Positions 1 to 9,554 are shown, counted from the stretch's first letter. The stretch: DNA of 53,430 nucleotides from CAYQEC01 sp964416425 (GCA_964416425.1 CAYQEC010000018.1:1-53430), one strand, 5' to 3'. Made by a program: numbers and translations. The notes: generated from the sequence alone by a model not told the origin.

Positions 1-2321
1 CCGTAGTCGTCGGGACCGCTCTTGGCCACCATGAACGACACCATGTTGGGCCGGTTCGCCGGGGTGAACGGCTGCATGATCAGGAACGACTGCTCCTGCT
101 CGTCCGGCAGTCTCATCAGCAGGTAGTACGGCAGCATCGGCCGGAACGGGTTGCCGTCGGCGTCGACGAAGCTGACCCGCAGATCCGTCGGCAGCGTCGA
201 CGGGTCCCGAGCGATCTGCCACGGGTCCGTCAGGGAGAAGAACTGGCGGGGATCGGTGATGTGGTACGCCTGGTACAGGTCCGACTGCACCCGGAACAGG
301 TCCTCGGGGTACCGCAGATGCTCCCGCACCCCCTGGGGCATCTCGGCGCCGTCGGTGAAGACGTCGGGGAAGATCTTCTGCTGTACCTGGATCAGCGGAT
401 CGGACGGGTCCACCACGTACAGGGTCATGTCGCCGTCGTAGGCGTCGACCACGGCCTTGACCGAGTTGCGGATGTAGTTGAAGCCGTCCGGCAGACCCGG
501 GCCGGCGTTGAGGCGGTTGGTGAACGCCTCCTGCGAGTAGGGGTAGTTGTTCGAGATCGTGTACAGGTCGAGCACCCACTTGAGCCGGCCGTCGACCACG
601 ATCAGGTACGGGTCGGCGTCGGACTCCAGGAACGGGGCGATCTTCAGCACCCGCCGCCGGATGTTGCGCTCCATCAGCACGGTGCTGTCACCCGACAGAT
701 TCCCCGAGATCAACATGTCGACGTCGGCGAAGCGCAGCGCCCACGCCGCCCTCCGCAGGAACCCGCCGAGCGTGACCCCGCCGCTGCCGTCGTAGGTGGT
801 GTAGGCGACGTTCTCCTCGCCCTCCCCGATCGGGTAGTCCACCTCACGCTCGGCCGTCTTGACGATCAGGTAGTCGGACTGGGCCGAGTCGCCGAAGTAG
901 ATCCGCGGCTGGCTGATGTCCAGGCTCGGCACCGACGAGATCGGCGGGATGTCCTTGACCAGGAAGTCGGGCTGGCCCTCCACCGTCACCGCGTTCGCCG
1001 GGCTCACCACCGCCCCGAAGCCGTGGGTGTAGACGAGGCGCTCGTTGACCCAGCCGCCGCCGGGGATGCTGTTCTCGTCGAGCTCCCGGGCCGACACCAT
1101 CACCTGGGTCAGCTCCCCGTCCACCGTGTAGCGGTCGACGTCGACGTCCTCGATGCCGTAGAACGTCCGGATCTCCTGCAACTGGCGGTAGGTGGTGTTG
1201 AGCACCGACGGGTCCCACAGGCGGATGTTGTCGATGGTGGACCGGTTCGCCACCAGGTCGGCCGACACCAGGTCGGGGGATGCCGCGAACGACTGCACGT
1301 CGACGTCGGTGAGCCCGTACGCCGCCCGGGTGTACTCGATGTTGTAGCCGACGTACTCGGCTTCCTTGTTGATCTCGTCCGGCACCACCCGAAACCGCTG
1401 CACCAGCAGCGGGTAGATCCCGCCCACCACGATCGAGGTGAGCAGCCACAACCCCACCGCTACCGCCGGCAGCGTCCAACCCCGGAACCGCAGGTTCACC
1501 AGCAGGATCACCGCCGCCACCACCGAGATGAGGATCAGCAGGTTGAGGGCCGGGAGCTGCGCCTTGACGTCGGTGTAGGACGCCCCGAACACCTGGCCCC
1601 GGGGCGAGTAGAGCAGCTCCCAGCGGTCCAGCAGGTACCCGACCGCCTTCAGCAGCGCCAGCAACGCCAGCAGCACCGACAGGTGCACCTTCACCCCCGG
1701 GTTGACCCGCCGTTGCAGCTGCACCTGGATGCCGCCGTTGAAGTAGTGCACCGCGGCGGTCACCAGCGTCACCACCAGCAGCAGCTGGAAGGCCCATCCG
1801 AACAGCACCCGGTAGAAGGGCAGGTTGAAGACGTAGAGGCCGACGTCGTTGTGGAAGATCGGGTCGGTCACCCCGAAATCGACCCCGTTGCGGTACAGCA
1901 GGAACTCCCGCCACCACACCGCCGCCCCGAGACCGATCATCACCCCGAAGAAGCCGGCCACCACCAGCCGCATCCACCAGACACGGGGGGCAATCCACGA
2001 CTGGTAACGCTCCAGCAGCTCCTCGTCGGGGCTGCCGGCGATGGCGGGACGGCGCGGCGAGAGGCGGTCGGCCAGCCACAGGTTGCCGAAGAAGAGCAGG
2101 AAGGCCACCAGCGACGCCACCAACACCAGGCCCACCCGGGCGAACAGCACCGTGGTCCACACCCCGGTCTGGTCCACCGAGTCGAACCACAGGAAATCGG
2201 TCCAGAAGGTGGCGATCGAGCGCAACGCCAGCAGCAGGACCAGGAACAGGATCCCGATGATCACGAGCCAGCGGCGCGAGCGCGACCGGGTACGCAGCGG
2301 GATGGGTTCGCGGTTGATCAC
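1..2321 (-). CDS. UPF0182 family integral membrane protein (3' end outside window)
   Basis: The frame is open from a GTG at 2321 to the window edge, giving about 773 residues of a family usually 900-1000 long, so the C-terminus is missing. The N-terminal third has about seven membrane segments (first near residues 17-36, then a WFDSVDQTGVW loop), followed by a large extracytoplasmic domain that ends in the window with ANRPNMVSFMVAKSGPDDY, a typical UPF0182 motif. The GTG start is supported by a TAGAAT -10 element only 6 nt upstream, which suggests a leaderless mRNA. The family is widespread in Actinobacteria and its biochemical function is unknown. The family call is secure; no role can be assigned. 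Confidence 0.93.
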   Translation of the reverse strand, partial: MINREPIPLRTRSRSRRWLVIIGILFLVLLLALRSIATFWTDFLWFDSVDQTGVWTTVLFARVGLVLVASLVAFLLFFGNLWLADRLSPRRPAIAGSPDEELLERYQSWIAPRVWWMRLVVAGFFGVMIGLGAAVWWREFLLYRNGVDFGVTDPIFHNDVGLYVFNLPFYRVLFGWAFQLLLVVTLVTAAVHYFNGGIQVQLQRRVNPGVKVHLSVLLALLALLKAVGYLLDRWELLYSPRGQVFGASYTDVKAQLPALNLLILISVVAAVILLVNLRFRGWTLPAVAVGLWLLTSIVVGGIYPLLVQRFRVVPDEINKEAEYVGYNIEYTRAAYGLTDVDVQSFAASPDLVSADLVANRSTIDNIRLWDPSVLNTTYRQLQEIRTFYGIEDVDVDRYTVDGELTQVMVSARELDENSIPGGGWVNERLVYTHGFGAVVSPANAVTVEGQPDFLVKDIPPISSVPSLDISQPRIYFGDSAQSDYLIVKTAEREVDYPIGEGEENVAYTTYDGSGGVTLGGFLRRAAWALRFADVDMLISGNLSGDSTVLMERNIRRRVLKIAPFLESDADPYLIVVDGRLKWVLDLYTISNNYPYSQEAFTNRLNAGPGLPDGFNYIRNSVKAVVDAYDGDMTLYVVDPSDPLIQVQQKIFPDVFTDGAEMPQGVREHLRYPEDLFRVQSDLYQAYHITDPRQFFSLTDPWQIARDPSTLPTDLRVSFVDADGNPFRPMLPYYLLMRLPDEQEQSFLIMQPFTPANRPNMVSFMVAKSGPDDY

Positions 2322-2327
2322 GGGGCG

Positions 2328-2333
2328 ATTCTA
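2328..2333 (-). promoter_or_regulatory. -10 element of a likely leaderless promoter (UPF0182 gene)
   Basis: TAGAAT on the minus strand ends 6 nt before the GTG start at 2321. Transcription would begin at or next to the start codon, and no Shine-Dalgarno sequence is present. No good -35 hexamer was seen. Confidence 0.5.
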
Positions 2334-2361
2334 TCCACCTCGCCGGGAAGACTCGCCGCCG

Positions 2362-4391
2362 TCATCGGGCCGGCACGACGGTGTCGTCGCAGCCGAGCCC
2401 CGCCGGCGGCACTTCCATACCGTCGGGAGGCTCCCCGTCGGGCGCCCACACCGCCCCGGAACCGGCCGCGCAGGCCCCGCAGGGACGGCCCGGCGCCACC
2501 GCCGTCACCGCCTCCACCCCGAGCAGGGCGAACCCGGTGAGGGCCCCGTCGTGGTAGGCCCGGTGGGCGAGGAAACGGACCCGCCGCTCCGCCTCGTCGG
2601 TACGCCAGCCCCGGAACACCCGGCTCACCGCCGCTCCGATCTTGCGGGGACCGTCGGTGCCGGCGGCCCGCTCGAAGGCGGCCTCCACCGCGTGCTCGAG
2701 GGCGGCAGCGAACTCGGCGCCGATCCCGGCCTCCGCCGGCGCCTCCGCCGGGGGCAGGGCGGCGGCGCCCGCCAGCTCGGCGGCGGCGGCGTGACCCGCC
2801 AGGTAGCTCTCTCGGGCCAGCTCGGTCAGTTCGCCCCCCACCGCCTCGTCGAAGACGGGCAGCTCCGGGCGCCACTCGGCGCCGGAGAGGCGCAGCTCCT
2901 CCAGCACGCGGTTCTGCAGGTCCATGATGCTGCGCTTCACCTCCCGCAGCACCCGGTTCTCGATCGGGAGCAGCAGGCGGTCGCGCAGGGCGAACGGGTC
3001 GGTGGCGGCGGCCGCCGCAGGCTCGGTTCCCTCCTCCGGTGCGGTGACGGCTTCCCGCTGCCCGGGTTCGGGTTCCGGGGCAGGCTCCGGCTCGGCGGCG
3101 GGCTCGGGCTCCGGCTCGGAGGGGGACCGGAGCAGGGCGAACAGGCTGTCGATCTCCCGGGGTGGGGCGGAATCGGCCGGTTCGGGCTCAGGTTGCGGTT
3201 CGGGCTCAGGTTGCGGCTCGGGCTCAGGCTCCGGCTCCGGTTGCGGCTCGGGCTCAGGCTCNNNNNNNNNNNNNNNNNNNNNNNNNNNNNNNNNNNNNNN
3301 NNNNNNNNNNNNNNNNNNNNNNNNNNNNNNNNNNNNNNNNNNNNNNNNNNNNNNNNNNNNNATTGCGGCTCAGGCTCGGGCTCCGGCTCCGATTGCGGCT
3401 CCGGCTCGGGCTCCGGCTCCGATTGCGGCTCCGGCTCGGGCTCCGGTTGCGGCTCGTAGGCCGGCGGGGCCTCGGACCGCATCGACTCCACCTCGGCCGC
3501 CATCGCCTCGGCGTCGACCGGCTCGCTGGCCGCCACCTGCGCCGCCGGGACGATGCGCACCAGGCTCTCGTCGTCGGGCCAGCCACCCGACCCCTCCCCC
3601 GGCGTGATCACCCGCACTCCCCCCGTGGAAGCGGGCGGAACCGGGTGCAGCATGCCCCGCCGGGAGTCGATCTCGGCCTCCAGCTCGTCGATCGAATGGC
3701 GAGCCGCCTCCAGCTCCTTCATCAGCTCGCCACGGCGCTGTTCCAGGGCCCGGGCCCGCTCCTGGGCCGTCTCCGCCGAGCGGCGGGCCGTCTCCAGGAT
3801 CTCGGTGCTCTCGGCCCGGGCGTCGATCAGGGCGCGCCCCGCCTCGTGGCGGGCCGTCCGTATCTCCTCCTCGGCCTCGCGGCGGGCGCCGGTGGTGAGA
3901 CGGAGGGCGTCCCGCTCCGCCTCGGCCCGGATGAACAGCGCCTCCTGGCGGGCGGTCTCCACGATCCGGGTGCTCTCCGCCAGCGACTGCTCCAGCAGGA
4001 GCGAACTCTCCTCCCAGGCCGAGCCACGGGCGGTTTCGGCGTCGCGGCGGGCCTCCTCACGCAGGGCGAAGACCTCCGCCTCCGCCTCGGCCCGCCACTG
4101 GCCGGCGTCGCTCGACGCCCGGGTCCGCATGCCCTCGGCGGCGACCCGGGCCGCCTCCAGGATCCGACCCACCTCCGAACCGACGGCCGTCAGCTCGGAA
4201 GAGAGGTCCTTCAGCTCGGCGAGGCCGAGCTGATCGAGCCGGCTCTCGATGGCGGCGAGGCTCTGCTCCAGCTCGGCAACCCGGTCGGCCACCTGCTGCA
4301 GGAAGCGCTCCACCTCGGCCTGGCTGTAGCCGCGGCGCGAGGTGTCGAATGTGCGCGCTCGGATATCGGCGGGACGAAGCTCGTCAGCCAT
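2362..4391 (-). CDS. DivIVA-domain coiled-coil protein with long Glu-Pro repeat, interrupted by assembly gap
   Basis: Residues 1-45 match a DivIVA/Wag31-type N-terminus (RTFDTSRRGYSQAEVERFL), the module that targets curved or polar membrane. Residues about 40-250 are a continuous Ala/Glu/Arg-rich coiled coil. A Glu-Pro-Gln-Ser repeat then runs into a 100-N gap at 3262-3361. Beyond the gap the same EP repeat continues in another minus frame and leads to a conserved-looking C-terminal region (PIENRVLREVKRSIMDLQNRVLEELR onwards) that stops at 2362. About 343 residues lie before the gap and 299 after it. I read this as one gene whose frame breaks only because the N run has a placeholder length. 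A TATCGT -10 lies 8 nt before the ATG. A role in polar growth or division is inferred from the domain only. Confidence 0.8.
3170..3455 (-). repeat. Tandem Glu-Pro coding repeat flanking the gap
   Basis: Near-identical short units coding EPEPEPEPQS or EPEPEPQP lie on both sides of the N run, with a period close to 30 bp (a 10-residue unit). The repeat most likely caused the assembly break. It extends in weaker form to about 3060. The sequence resembles extended, acidic, disordered spacers. Confidence 0.8.
3262..3361. other. Assembly gap of exactly 100 N
   Basis: One hundred consecutive N lie inside the Glu-Pro coding repeat of the DivIVA-like gene. The exact round number indicates a scaffold placeholder of unknown real size. 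Reading frames on both sides can only be joined if the true length is 2 modulo 3. Confidence 0.97.
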
Positions 4392-4458
4392 CGCCGGTCA
4401 CGATACCCGTTGAGGCCCGGATTCCAGGGGTTTGCGGGGAATCGGCCCGGCCCGGCCG

Positions 4459-5616
4459 CTACAGCGTGTCGAAGAAGGCGAGGGCGTCGTCGATGGTGCC
4501 CACCGCCACCACCTCGATGTCGTCCCCGGCGGCGGTGACGGCGTCGTCGTAGTTGTCGGTCGGCACCAGCACGTACTCGGCGCCGGCGTCGATCGCCCCG
4601 TACACCTTCTGGCGCACCCCTCCGATGGCACCCACCACGCCGTCCGGATCGATCGTCCCGGTCCCGGCGACCCGATGCCCCCGGGTCAGATCGGTCGGGG
4701 TCAACTCGTCCATGATCTCGAGGGTGAACATCATGCCCGCCGATGGCCCCCCGATGTTGCGGGAGTCGATCTCGACGTCCATCGGGAAAACCACATCCAC
4801 GTGGGCGTCGGCCAGGGTCACCCCCACCATGGCTCGGTTCTCGTCCACCGTCACCGAGCCGTCGTCCTCCACCGCCCGGAACGGGCCGAGCACGATCGGC
4901 ACCACGATCGTCTCGGTGTCGGTGCCGTCCTCGCCCACCGGACGCTGGATCGTCAGCTCGATGCGATCCCCCGGCCGGTGCCCGCCGATGAGGTCCACCG
5001 CCTCGGTGGAGAACTCCACCGGCTCGCCGTCCACCGCCACGATCACGTCACCCGGCTCGAGGTTCCCGTCCGCCGCCGAGCCCTCGATGACGGCGTTCAC
5101 CTTCGCCCCCGAGCCCTTGTAGGTGACCTCGTAGCCGAGGCGGGTCAACGCCACGAAGATGGCGTTCTGCTTGGAGCGCTCCATCAGATCGAGGTTCTCG
5201 CGCCGCAGTTGATCCTGCGACACCCCGGCAGGCCGGATGTTCTCCCGCGGGGCGAGATCGATGCGGGAGTCGAACTTGGCGGCCACCCACTCCAGGACGT
5301 TCACCTCCTTCAGCGACACGGTGAGGAAGAACAGGTCGCCGGTGGCGTCGTCGAGCGGCTGCTCGACTTTCACGAAGTCGCTGACGTCGTTCACCGGGCC
5401 CGGGGAGAGGGCGTAGTAGGGGATGTTGATCGGCCACGCCAGCGCCAAGGCGATGCCCAGCACCAGCATCACCGCGGCGACGACGAACGGCCACTTCGGC
5501 AGCTTGCGCCGCGGCTGCAACGCCTCGGGGAGGTCACTCCAGGCGAAACCGCCCTCGGGATCGTCCGGTGGGAGGACGTCGAGGGTGAACGAATCCCGCG
5601 GGCCGTGATCGTCCAT
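4459..5616 (-). CDS. PDZ domain / Lon-type (S16) serine protease, membrane-anchored
   Basis: This 385-residue protein has one N-terminal membrane helix (about residues 42-62), a PDZ domain near residues 155-225 (LEPGDVIVAVDGEPV) and a C-terminal Lon proteolytic domain. The catalytic Ser-Lys dyad is visible as Ser292 in GGPSAGMMF and Lys337 in GGVRQKVYG, 45 residues apart as expected. The order matches the actinobacterial YlbL family of exported PDZ/S16 proteases. It would degrade substrates on the outer face of the membrane; substrates are unknown. The ATG lies 7 nt after a TACCAT -10, so the mRNA may be leaderless. It lies 67 bp upstream of the DivIVA-like gene on the same strand. Confidence 0.93.
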   Translation of the reverse strand: MDDHGPRDSFTLDVLPPDDPEGGFAWSDLPEALQPRRKLPKWPFVVAAVMLVLGIALALAWPINIPYYALSPGPVNDVSDFVKVEQPLDDATGDLFFLTVSLKEVNVLEWVAAKFDSRIDLAPRENIRPAGVSQDQLRRENLDLMERSKQNAIFVALTRLGYEVTYKGSGAKVNAVIEGSAADGNLEPGDVIVAVDGEPVEFSTEAVDLIGGHRPGDRIELTIQRPVGEDGTDTETIVVPIVLGPFRAVEDDGSVTVDENRAMVGVTLADAHVDVVFPMDVEIDSRNIGGPSAGMMFTLEIMDELTPTDLTRGHRVAGTGTIDPDGVVGAIGGVRQKVYGAIDAGAEYVLVPTDNYDDAVTAAGDDIEVVAVGTIDDALAFFDTL

Positions 5617-5623
5617 GCGCCTG

Positions 5624-5629
5624 ATGGTA
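5624..5629 (-). promoter_or_regulatory. -10 element, likely leaderless promoter of the PDZ/S16 protease
   Basis: TACCAT on the minus strand ends 7 nt before the ATG at 5616. The divergent DUF6159 gene has its own -10 at 5663-5668, so the 58-bp gap holds two back-to-back promoters. Confidence 0.45.
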
Positions 5630-5662
5630 CCGCCGCGCAGGCGCTAGCCCGAGGCGCCGCCC

Positions 5663-5668
5663 TACACT
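5663..5668 (+). promoter_or_regulatory. -10 element, likely leaderless promoter of the DUF6159 gene
   Basis: TACACT lies 6 nt before the ATG at 5675, and there is no Shine-Dalgarno sequence. This spacing would place the transcription start at the start codon. Confidence 0.5.
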
Positions 5669-5674
5669 CCGCGG

Positions 5675-6496
5675 ATGCGCCGCATCAACAACACCATCAC
5701 CCTCGCCCGAGCCAGCTGGGAGGTCCTCAAAGCCGACCGGGAGCTGGTCCTCCTCCCCGTCATCTCGGCCCTCGCCAGCCTCGTCGTCGCCCTCACCTTC
5801 ATCATCCCGGTGGTGGCGACCGGCAGCTTCAGCGGCGGCAACGCCAAGGGCGGCCCCGTCACCTACATCCTGCTGTTCGTGATGTACGTGGCGCTCGCCT
5901 ACGTCACCATCTTCTTCACCGCCGCCCTCGTTCACGCCGCCAACGAGCGGCTCGACGGCGGCGACCCGACGCTGCGCAGCGCCCTCAACGGGGCCGCCGC
6001 CCGGGCCGGGCGCATCCTGCCCTGGGCGATCGTGTCGGCCACCGTGTCGCTCATCCTCCAGGCCATCGAGGAACGGGCCGGCACCCTGGGACGCATCGTC
6101 ACCGGCCTCGCCGGCCTCGCCTGGAGCCTCGTCACCTACCTCGTGCTCCCCATCCTCGTCATCGAGGATGTCGGCGTCGGCGACGCGATCCGCCGCTCCA
6201 GTCAGCTCTTCAAGCGCACCTGGGGCGAGAACGTCGCCGCCCAGATGGGATTCGGGCTGCTCGGGTTCCTGCTCATCCTCCCCGGGCTGCTGCTCGCCGC
6301 CCTCGGCATCGCCGGAGGCGGCGCCACCGCCGTTGCCGGGATCGCGGTGGCGGTGCTGTGGGGGATCACGGTCGCCGTGGTGCTCGCCGCCCTCAGCGGC
6401 ATCTTCCAGACCGCCCTCTACCGCTACGCCCGGGACGGGTCGTCCGGCGGCGGCTTCGACAACTCCGCCCTGCGCGGCGCCTTCGCTCCCCGCTGA
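5675..6496 (+). CDS. DUF6159 family multi-pass membrane protein
   Basis: This 273-residue protein starts MRRINNTITLARASWEVLKADREL, an arrangement typical of DUF6159 proteins, and carries about six hydrophobic segments, several rich in Gly, Ala and Val. A cytoplasmic loop near residues 170-190 (GDAIRRSSQLFKRTWGEN) is a recognisable family feature. The function is unknown. It is divergent from the PDZ/S16 protease gene and convergent with the sortase gene, whose stop lies only 10 bp away. Confidence 0.85.
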   Translation: MRRINNTITLARASWEVLKADRELVLLPVISALASLVVALTFIIPVVATGSFSGGNAKGGPVTYILLFVMYVALAYVTIFFTAALVHAANERLDGGDPTLRSALNGAAARAGRILPWAIVSATVSLILQAIEERAGTLGRIVTGLAGLAWSLVTYLVLPILVIEDVGVGDAIRRSSQLFKRTWGENVAAQMGFGLLGFLLILPGLLLAALGIAGGGATAVAGIAVAVLWGITVAVVLAALSGIFQTALYRYARDGSSGGGFDNSALRGAFAPR

Positions 6497-6505
6497 GCCG
6501 GGCGG

Positions 6506-7114
6506 TCAGGCGACGGGAGGGCCGCCCACCATCTCGGCCTGCACCACGATGCGCTGCCGCTCCGACCCCTTCGGGTGGCAGGCGAACAGGGTTGCCATCG
6601 GGCGGTCGCCGTCGAAGGTGATCCAGGTGTCGTCGGGGGAGACGACGAAGACGTCCGTCACCCGGTACATAACGTCGAAGTCGGAGCGGTCGGTGAGGTA
6701 GATGAGGTCCCCGATCTCGATCCGGTCGAGGTCCCGGAACGGCGCCGAGTGGGTGGTGCGGTGGCCGGCGAGCACCATGTTGCCGTCGTCGCCGGGCATG
6801 GCGGTCCCGACCCAATGGCCGACGCCTTTGTCGAGCACGTCGAGGGCCACCCCCTCGTAGATCGGCAGGTCGAGGCCCAGCGACGGGATCTGGATGCGAC
6901 TCGTCTCGAACCCGAGGCTCTGAGTCCAGTCGATCACCGGCTGGCGGCTCGACCGCGGCTGGTAGGCGTCCGGGTCGCGGGTCGACACGGCCCATGCCGC
7001 GGCCGACGCCGCGGCCGATGCCGTCGGCGCCAGCGCCAGCGACGCCGCCACCAGCAGCGCCAGCACCACCCGCCGGGGCGCCGTCCTCGAGGCTTCGGCC
7101 CGCCCGTGTTCCAT
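6506..7114 (-). CDS. Sortase (class D/E-like cysteine transpeptidase)
   Basis: A 202-residue protein with an N-terminal signal/anchor helix (residues 15-40). The sortase fold is marked by His118 in LAGHRTTHSAPFRDL, the catalytic Cys179 in ATLFACHPKGS and the catalytic Arg at about 188 (SERQRIVV). Sortases cut a C-terminal sorting signal and attach surface proteins to the cell wall or polymerise pili. No protein with an LPXTG/LAXTG-type C-terminus is encoded in the window, so this is a housekeeping or orphan sortase whose substrates lie elsewhere. Confidence 0.92.
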   Translation of the reverse strand: MEHGRAEASRTAPRRVVLALLVAASLALAPTASAAASAAAWAVSTRDPDAYQPRSSRQPVIDWTQSLGFETSRIQIPSLGLDLPIYEGVALDVLDKGVGHWVGTAMPGDDGNMVLAGHRTTHSAPFRDLDRIEIGDLIYLTDRSDFDVMYRVTDVFVVSPDDTWITFDGDRPMATLFACHPKGSERQRIVVQAEMVGGPPVA

Positions 7115-7224
7115 CCCGGCTTTGTCGTTCCGATTGGCGGCCGCCTTGAGCGATCCGCCGCCGCGGCCCTTCGGTGGGGCCGGGCCGTGCCCTAGGATTC
7201 CGCCCGGTCACCGAAAGGGGAACC

Positions 7225-7815
7225 GTGCAGACCGCCATCCCGTCCCGCGTCATCGCCGGCGCCGTGCTCCCCCGCCACTGGGTCGTCACCGCCGGCCTCG
7301 TGGCCGGCTTCGCCGTCCTCACCGCCGGGGCCGCCCAACTCCGCATCCCGCTCCCCTTCACCCCGGTGCCGATCACCGGCCAGACCTTCACCGTGCTGCT
7401 CTCCGGAGCCGTGCTCGGCAGCGGCGCCGGGGCCGCCAGCCAGGGCCTCTACCTGCTCGCCGGGCTGTGGCTCCCCGTCTACACCGGTGGCGGCAGCGGT
7501 TGGCAGTACCTCAGCGGAGCCACCGGTGGGTTCCTCGTCGGGTTCGTCGCCGCCGCCTGGCTCGTCGGCTCCCTGGCCGAGCGGCGCCAGGACCGGGCGG
7601 TCGCCACCGCCGTCCCCGCCTTCCTCGCCGGCAGCCTCGTCATCTACCTGTGCGGGGTGCCGTGGCTGGCCCACGTGCTCGACAGCTCGTGGCGGGTGGC
7701 GGTCGAGAAGGGCGTCACCCCCTTCATCATCGGCGACCTGCTCAAGATCGCCGCCGCCGGGTTGCTGCTTCCCACCGCGTGGCGGCTCACCCGGGCGCTC
7801 CACGCCAGGCGCTGA
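7225..7815 (+). CDS. bioY: Biotin transporter substrate-binding subunit BioY
   Basis: This is the membrane S-component of an ECF-type biotin importer. The 196-residue protein has about six helices and BioY signatures including RIPLPFTPVPITGQTF, YLLAGLWLPVYTGG and a C-terminal FIIGDLLKIAAAG. The GTG at 7225 is preferred to an in-frame GTG at 7174 because GAAAGGGG lies just upstream and the protein then begins at the normal family position. No energising EcfA/T genes or biotin synthesis genes adjoin it, so it probably shares a distant ECF module or works alone. It is convergent with paaN, with 10 bp between them. Confidence 0.95.
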   Translation: MQTAIPSRVIAGAVLPRHWVVTAGLVAGFAVLTAGAAQLRIPLPFTPVPITGQTFTVLLSGAVLGSGAGAASQGLYLLAGLWLPVYTGGGSGWQYLSGATGGFLVGFVAAAWLVGSLAERRQDRAVATAVPAFLAGSLVIYLCGVPWLAHVLDSSWRVAVEKGVTPFIIGDLLKIAAAGLLLPTAWRLTRALHARR

Positions 7816-7825
7816 CCGGACAGGG

Positions 7826-9484
7826 TCAGTCGGGCCGTACCACCGCCACCAGGTGGAACCGTCCCGTCACGTAACCGGGATCGGCCGGTGAGGCGTTGCC
7901 GGCCGGGTTGGCGCCGGTGGGATGGAAATCCCCGAACGCCGCCGCCTGGTTGGCGGAGAACCCGCCGCTGAGGCCGAGCGCCACCGACACCCCGGCATCC
8001 ACCGCAGCCTGCTCCGCCGCCGCCTCCACCTCAGGGTCGGTGGTGGCCACCAGCCAGGCGAGCGAACCGACGGTGCGGGCTGCATCGCTCGCCAGCTCCA
8101 GGCTGTGGGTGGTGCCGTCGGTGGCGACCAAGAACAGCACCGGCCCCGAGACCTCCCGCAAATAGGCGTCACGGTCGGCGGCGTCGACCGCCACCACCAC
8201 CGGGGTCGCCACCGTCGCCTGCGGGAACGTCGGGTTGGCGATGCGGCGGGAGGCGAGCAGCACCTCCCCGGAAGCGGCGGCCGCCGCCACCTGCTCCAGC
8301 ACCTCGGCACGGCGGATCGCCCCCAGGATGTCGCTGGCGCGGCCGTCGTCGGCGAGGAGGCCGTCCAATGCCGCCGCCACCGCGGCGGCCACCTCCCGGA
8401 ACGTGGCGTGGCCCTCCCCGGCGTCGACGCCGTCCCGGGGCACGAACACCACGTGGGGTGAGGTGCAGGCCTGCCCCGAGTAGGTGGCGGCCAGCGTCGC
8501 CAGGCTGCGGCTGGTGCCCTTCAGGTCCGGCACCGAGTCGACGATGACGGCGTTGACGCCCCGGGTCTCGGTGTAGAGGCGGGCCTGGGTGACGTGCTGT
8601 TCGATCCACCGCCCGAACCGCGACCCGCCGGCGTAGTCGACGATCGCCACCGCCGGGTTCGTGAGCAGCCGCTCCGCGATCGGTTCGTCGCCGGTGTCGA
8701 CCGCCAGCTGCACCACGGCAGGGTCGAAGCCGACCTCGGCCAGCACCTCGCGGGCCGTCTCCACCACGATGGCGAGCGGCAGCACCGATCCCGGATGCGG
8801 CTTGACGATCACCGGGTTGCCGGTGGCGAGGTCGGCGAAGAGGCCCGGCATGGCGTGCCAGGTGGGAAAGGTCGACGCCCCCAACGTCACCGCCACCCCG
8901 CGGGGCCGCACGTGCCAGGTCCGCTCGACGGCGACGGTCTCCCGCTTGCCTTGCGGTGCCTCCCACCGGGTCCGGGCCGGCAGGTGAGAGAGGGCCAGGT
9001 AAGCCTGGGCGACTGCCTCCAGGCCCCGGTCGAGGGCATGGGGGCCGCCGGTCTGGAACGCCGCCAGGAACGGCTGGCCGGTGGTCTGCATCACGGCGTG
9101 GGCGATCTCGAAGCTGCGTTCGCCGAGGCGGTCGAGGATCTCCAGGCAGATGCCGACCCGAGCCTCGACGCCGGCGTGGGCCCACTCGGGAAGGGCCGCC
9201 GCCGCGGCCTGCACCATCGCGTCGGGCTCGGCGAGCGGGTAGACGACGTCGAGGTCGATGCCGTAGGGGGAACGCTCCCCGGTGCGCTGGTAGCCGCGGG
9301 ACGGCTGGGCGAACTCGAACGGCGTGCCGAGGTAGGCGCTGAACCGCTCCTCACCCGCCGCCGGGGCGGTGTCTTCGTATGCGCGAGGACTCTCCGGGAA
9401 CGGGCTGCGGCGGCTTCCCCCATCCAGGGCGTCGATCGCCCTCCGCAACGTCCCCTCGTGCTTGGCGAACAGCTCGGCCGCCAT
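7826..9484 (-). CDS. paaN: Phenylacetic acid degradation protein PaaN (aldehyde dehydrogenase family)
   Basis: A 552-residue ALDH-superfamily protein close to the usual PaaN length. Markers are the N-terminal LFAKHEGTLRRAIDAL, the cofactor region VTLGASTFPTWHAMPG, the likely nucleophile Cys in TYSGQACTSPH, and the C-terminal GDFHPTGANPAGNASPADPGYV. PaaN is associated with oxidation of the ring-opened aldehyde in phenylacetyl-CoA catabolism. The ATG at 9484 is chosen; the upstream open extension runs into dispersed repeat DNA and looks non-coding. No other paa gene is present, so involvement in phenylacetate breakdown rests on family membership alone. Confidence 0.9.
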   Translation of the reverse strand: MAAELFAKHEGTLRRAIDALDGGSRRSPFPESPRAYEDTAPAAGEERFSAYLGTPFEFAQPSRGYQRTGERSPYGIDLDVVYPLAEPDAMVQAAAAALPEWAHAGVEARVGICLEILDRLGERSFEIAHAVMQTTGQPFLAAFQTGGPHALDRGLEAVAQAYLALSHLPARTRWEAPQGKRETVAVERTWHVRPRGVAVTLGASTFPTWHAMPGLFADLATGNPVIVKPHPGSVLPLAIVVETAREVLAEVGFDPAVVQLAVDTGDEPIAERLLTNPAVAIVDYAGGSRFGRWIEQHVTQARLYTETRGVNAVIVDSVPDLKGTSRSLATLAATYSGQACTSPHVVFVPRDGVDAGEGHATFREVAAAVAAALDGLLADDGRASDILGAIRRAEVLEQVAAAAASGEVLLASRRIANPTFPQATVATPVVVAVDAADRDAYLREVSGPVLFLVATDGTTHSLELASDAARTVGSLAWLVATTDPEVEAAAEQAAVDAGVSVALGLSGGFSANQAAAFGDFHPTGANPAGNASPADPGYVTGRFHLVAVVRPD

Positions 9485-9554
9485 GGCGCGCGTCTCCTCG
9501 TACCGCTGCCCGCAGTATGGCCGCTCTCGCCGCTGCCCCGTGGCACGCCGGCTT

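Noticed and set aside
261..2540. A 759-residue plus-strand open frame over the UPF0182 gene
   Set aside because: It is antisense to a gene with clear family motifs, is rich in Val/Arg/His/Gln/Asp without domain character, and reflects high GC bias that keeps opposite frames open.
2362..2952. The C-terminal part of the DivIVA-like protein as an independent gene
   Set aside because: The same EP repeat reads in-frame into it from the gap edge at 3261, so it is better explained as the continuation of the upstream gene across the assembly gap.
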